Source: CAZEFK01 sp964511405 (GTDB taxonomy: Bacteria; Pseudomonadota; Alphaproteobacteria; Elsterales; Elsteraceae). From it: a DNA stretch of 25,208 nt. Below are positions 23,934 through 25,208 of the stretch, piece by piece. Location: assembly GCA_964511405.1 (NCBI GenBank), contig CAZEFK010000107.1, positions 1 to 25,208 of the forward strand, read 5' to 3'. The notes below the pieces were generated by a model. It was not told the origin of the DNA and did not search any database. It saw nothing but the letters and a program-made list of their open reading frames with translations. The number at the start of each line of letters is the position of its first letter. Positions within the stretch are counted from its first letter, which is position 1. Both the position numbers and the translations under genes were made by a program.

Positions 23934-25208
23934 ATGCTGATGCCGGCGCCCGATGCCGCCGTGCTGGTTCGGCGCAGCGAGATCGTCGCGGCGCTGCGCA
24001 GCCTTGTGCCCGGCGACGGCACGGTGATCGCCGACGAGGCCGGGCTCAAGGTCTTCGAATGCGACGGCTTGACCGCCTATCGCCAGCTGCCGCTGGCGGT
24101 GGTGCTGCCGCGCGCCACGGCCGAGGTCTCGGCCGTGCTGGCCTGGTGCCACGAGCAGGGCGTGCGCATCGTGCCGCGCGGCGCCGGCACCTCGCTCTCG
24201 GGCGGTTCGCTGCCGCTCGCCGACGGCATCACCATCGGCCTCGGCAAATTCAACCGCATCCTCGACATCGACCTGGACAACCGCACGGTCACGGCGCAGC
24301 CGGGCGTGACCAACCTGGCGATCAGCAACGCCGTGGCCGGCCACGGCTTCTATTACGCGCCCGATCCCTCGTCGCAGATCGCCTGCTCGATCGGCGGCAA
24401 TGTCGCCGAGAACTCGGGCGGCGTGCACTGCCTGAAATATGGCCTGACCACCAACAACCTGGCCGGCCTGGAGATGGTGCTGATGGACGGCACCGTGGTC
24501 CGGCTGGGCGGCAAGGCGTTCGACGCCGGCGGGCTGGACCTGATGGGCGTGGTGACCGGCTCGGAAGGGCTGCTCGGCATCATCACCGAAGTCACGGTGC
24601 GCATCCTGCCCAAGCCGACCGCGGCCCGCGCGCTGCTGATCGGCTTCGGCAGCAGCGAGGCTGCCGGCGACTGCGTCGGCGCCATCATCCGCGCCGGCAT
24701 CATCCCGGCCGGCATGGAGATGATGGACCGGCCGGCGATCCACGCCGTGGAGGCCTTCGTCCATGCCGGCTACCCGCTTGACGTCGAAGCGCTGCTGATC
24801 GTCGAGCTGGACGGCACCCCGGCCGAAGTCGATCACCTGACCGCCGACGTCGAGCGCCTGGCCCGGGACCTCGGTGCCGTCGGCATCCGCGCCTCGACCA
24901 GCGAGGCCGAGCGCCTGGCGTTCTGGGCCGGCCGCAAGGCGGCGTTCCCGGCGGTCGGACGGATCTCGCCCGACTATCTGTGCATGGACGGCACGATCCC
25001 GCGCAAGCGCCTGCCCGAAGTGCTGCGCCGCATGGCCGAGCGCGCCGCCCATCACGGCCTGCGCATCGCCAACGTGTTCCATGCCGGCGACGGCAACCTG
25101 CACCCGCTGATCCTGTTCGACGCCAACGATCCTCGGCAGCTGCAGGCGGCCGAGGCGCTGGGCGCCGAGATCCTGACCCTGTGCGTCGAGGTCGGCGGCG
25201 TGCTGACC
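23934..25208 (+). CDS. GlcD-type FAD-linked oxidase, glycolate/D-lactate family (3' end outside window)
   Basis: The frame runs from ATG 23934 to the window end; 425 residues are visible of an expected 460-500. Oxidises a 2-hydroxy acid such as glycolate or D-lactate, passing electrons to a partner subunit or quinone. FAD-binding PCMH domain: PRGAGTSLSGG (81-91) and a PDPSSQIACSIGGNVAEN segment (143-160) with ENSGG. The C-terminal cap carries HAGDGNLHP (383-391), with His383 and His390 the metal/substrate-binding residues of the family. GGGAGGA lies 6 bases before the ATG. GlcE/GlcF partners, if any, would lie beyond the window. glcD is likely but not certain, because related D-lactate dehydrogenases share these motifs. 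Confidence 0.92.
   Translation, partial: MLMPAPDAAVLVRRSEIVAALRSLVPGDGTVIADEAGLKVFECDGLTAYRQLPLAVVLPRATAEVSAVLAWCHEQGVRIVPRGAGTSLSGGSLPLADGITIGLGKFNRILDIDLDNRTVTAQPGVTNLAISNAVAGHGFYYAPDPSSQIACSIGGNVAENSGGVHCLKYGLTTNNLAGLEMVLMDGTVVRLGGKAFDAGGLDLMGVVTGSEGLLGIITEVTVRILPKPTAARALLIGFGSSEAAGDCVGAIIRAGIIPAGMEMMDRPAIHAVEAFVHAGYPLDVEALLIVELDGTPAEVDHLTADVERLARDLGAVGIRASTSEAERLAFWAGRKAAFPAVGRISPDYLCMDGTIPRKRLPEVLRRMAERAAHHGLRIANVFHAGDGNLHPLILFDANDPRQLQAAEALGAEILTLCVEVGGVLT

Noticed and set aside
23907..25103. Minus-strand frame of 398 codons opposite the GlcD-type gene
   Set aside because: Antisense shadow with biased composition; the plus strand encodes all FAD-oxidase motifs.

Overview
The window is dense, GC-rich bacterial chromosome. 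Most genes are separated by fewer than about 120 bases or overlap by ATGA, and no gap exceeds 300 bases. The gene content points to a free-living alphaproteobacterium, probably Rhodospirillales-like: GapR (DUF2312), a DUF1244 protein, the fused indolepyruvate:ferredoxin oxidoreductase, periplasmic c-type cytochromes, and a TTAA-N7-TTAA CtrA-type box. This assignment is inference from gene families, not from a marker gene. No rRNA, tRNA, insertion sequence, phage gene or CRISPR array was seen.

Layout. 1-2949: the 3' part of an indolepyruvate ferredoxin oxidoreductase gene. 3068-4948: mrdA (PBP2), without the usual mreBCD or rodA neighbours in view. 5049-5859: a FitA-like ribbon-helix-helix antitoxin with an upstream operator-like repeat but no toxin, followed by a small membrane protein. 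5971-6996: asd. 7085-8430: a translationally coupled pair of exported c-type cytochromes (cytochrome c'/c556 type, then a diheme cytochrome). 8439-13835: a self-contained uptake and oxidation module. A polar-amino-acid-type ABC importer (binding protein, ATPase, two permeases) reads leftward, and an XRE-cupin regulator and a FAD-dependent oxidase read rightward. A near-perfect AT-rich palindrome lies in the divergent promoter, and its core decamer recurs in front of the oxidase gene. 13909-14552: a PIN-toxin/antitoxin pair with visibly lower GC. 14677-17587: fumC, then a TPR-glycosyltransferase-like protein. 17527-19153 (minus): gapR and an exported alpha/beta hydrolase. 19291-22562 (minus): a likely operon of a DUF2817 metallopeptidase-like protein, an S9 serine peptidase and a DUF1244 protein. 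22636-25208 (plus): a SAM methyltransferase, a zinc-free L36 (rpmJ), and the 5' part of a GlcD-type FAD oxidase.

How genes work together. The clearest system is the importer-regulator-oxidase module. The regulator probably senses a nitrogenous ligand through its cupin domain and controls both the importer and the oxidase through the shared AT-rich element; the substrate cannot be read from sequence. The S9/DUF2817 pair looks like peptide catabolism. I did not find a system I can call wholly new. The best leads are the operator-linked uptake/oxidation module, the orphan antitoxin with its operator, and the CtrA-type box in front of the exported hydrolase next to gapR.
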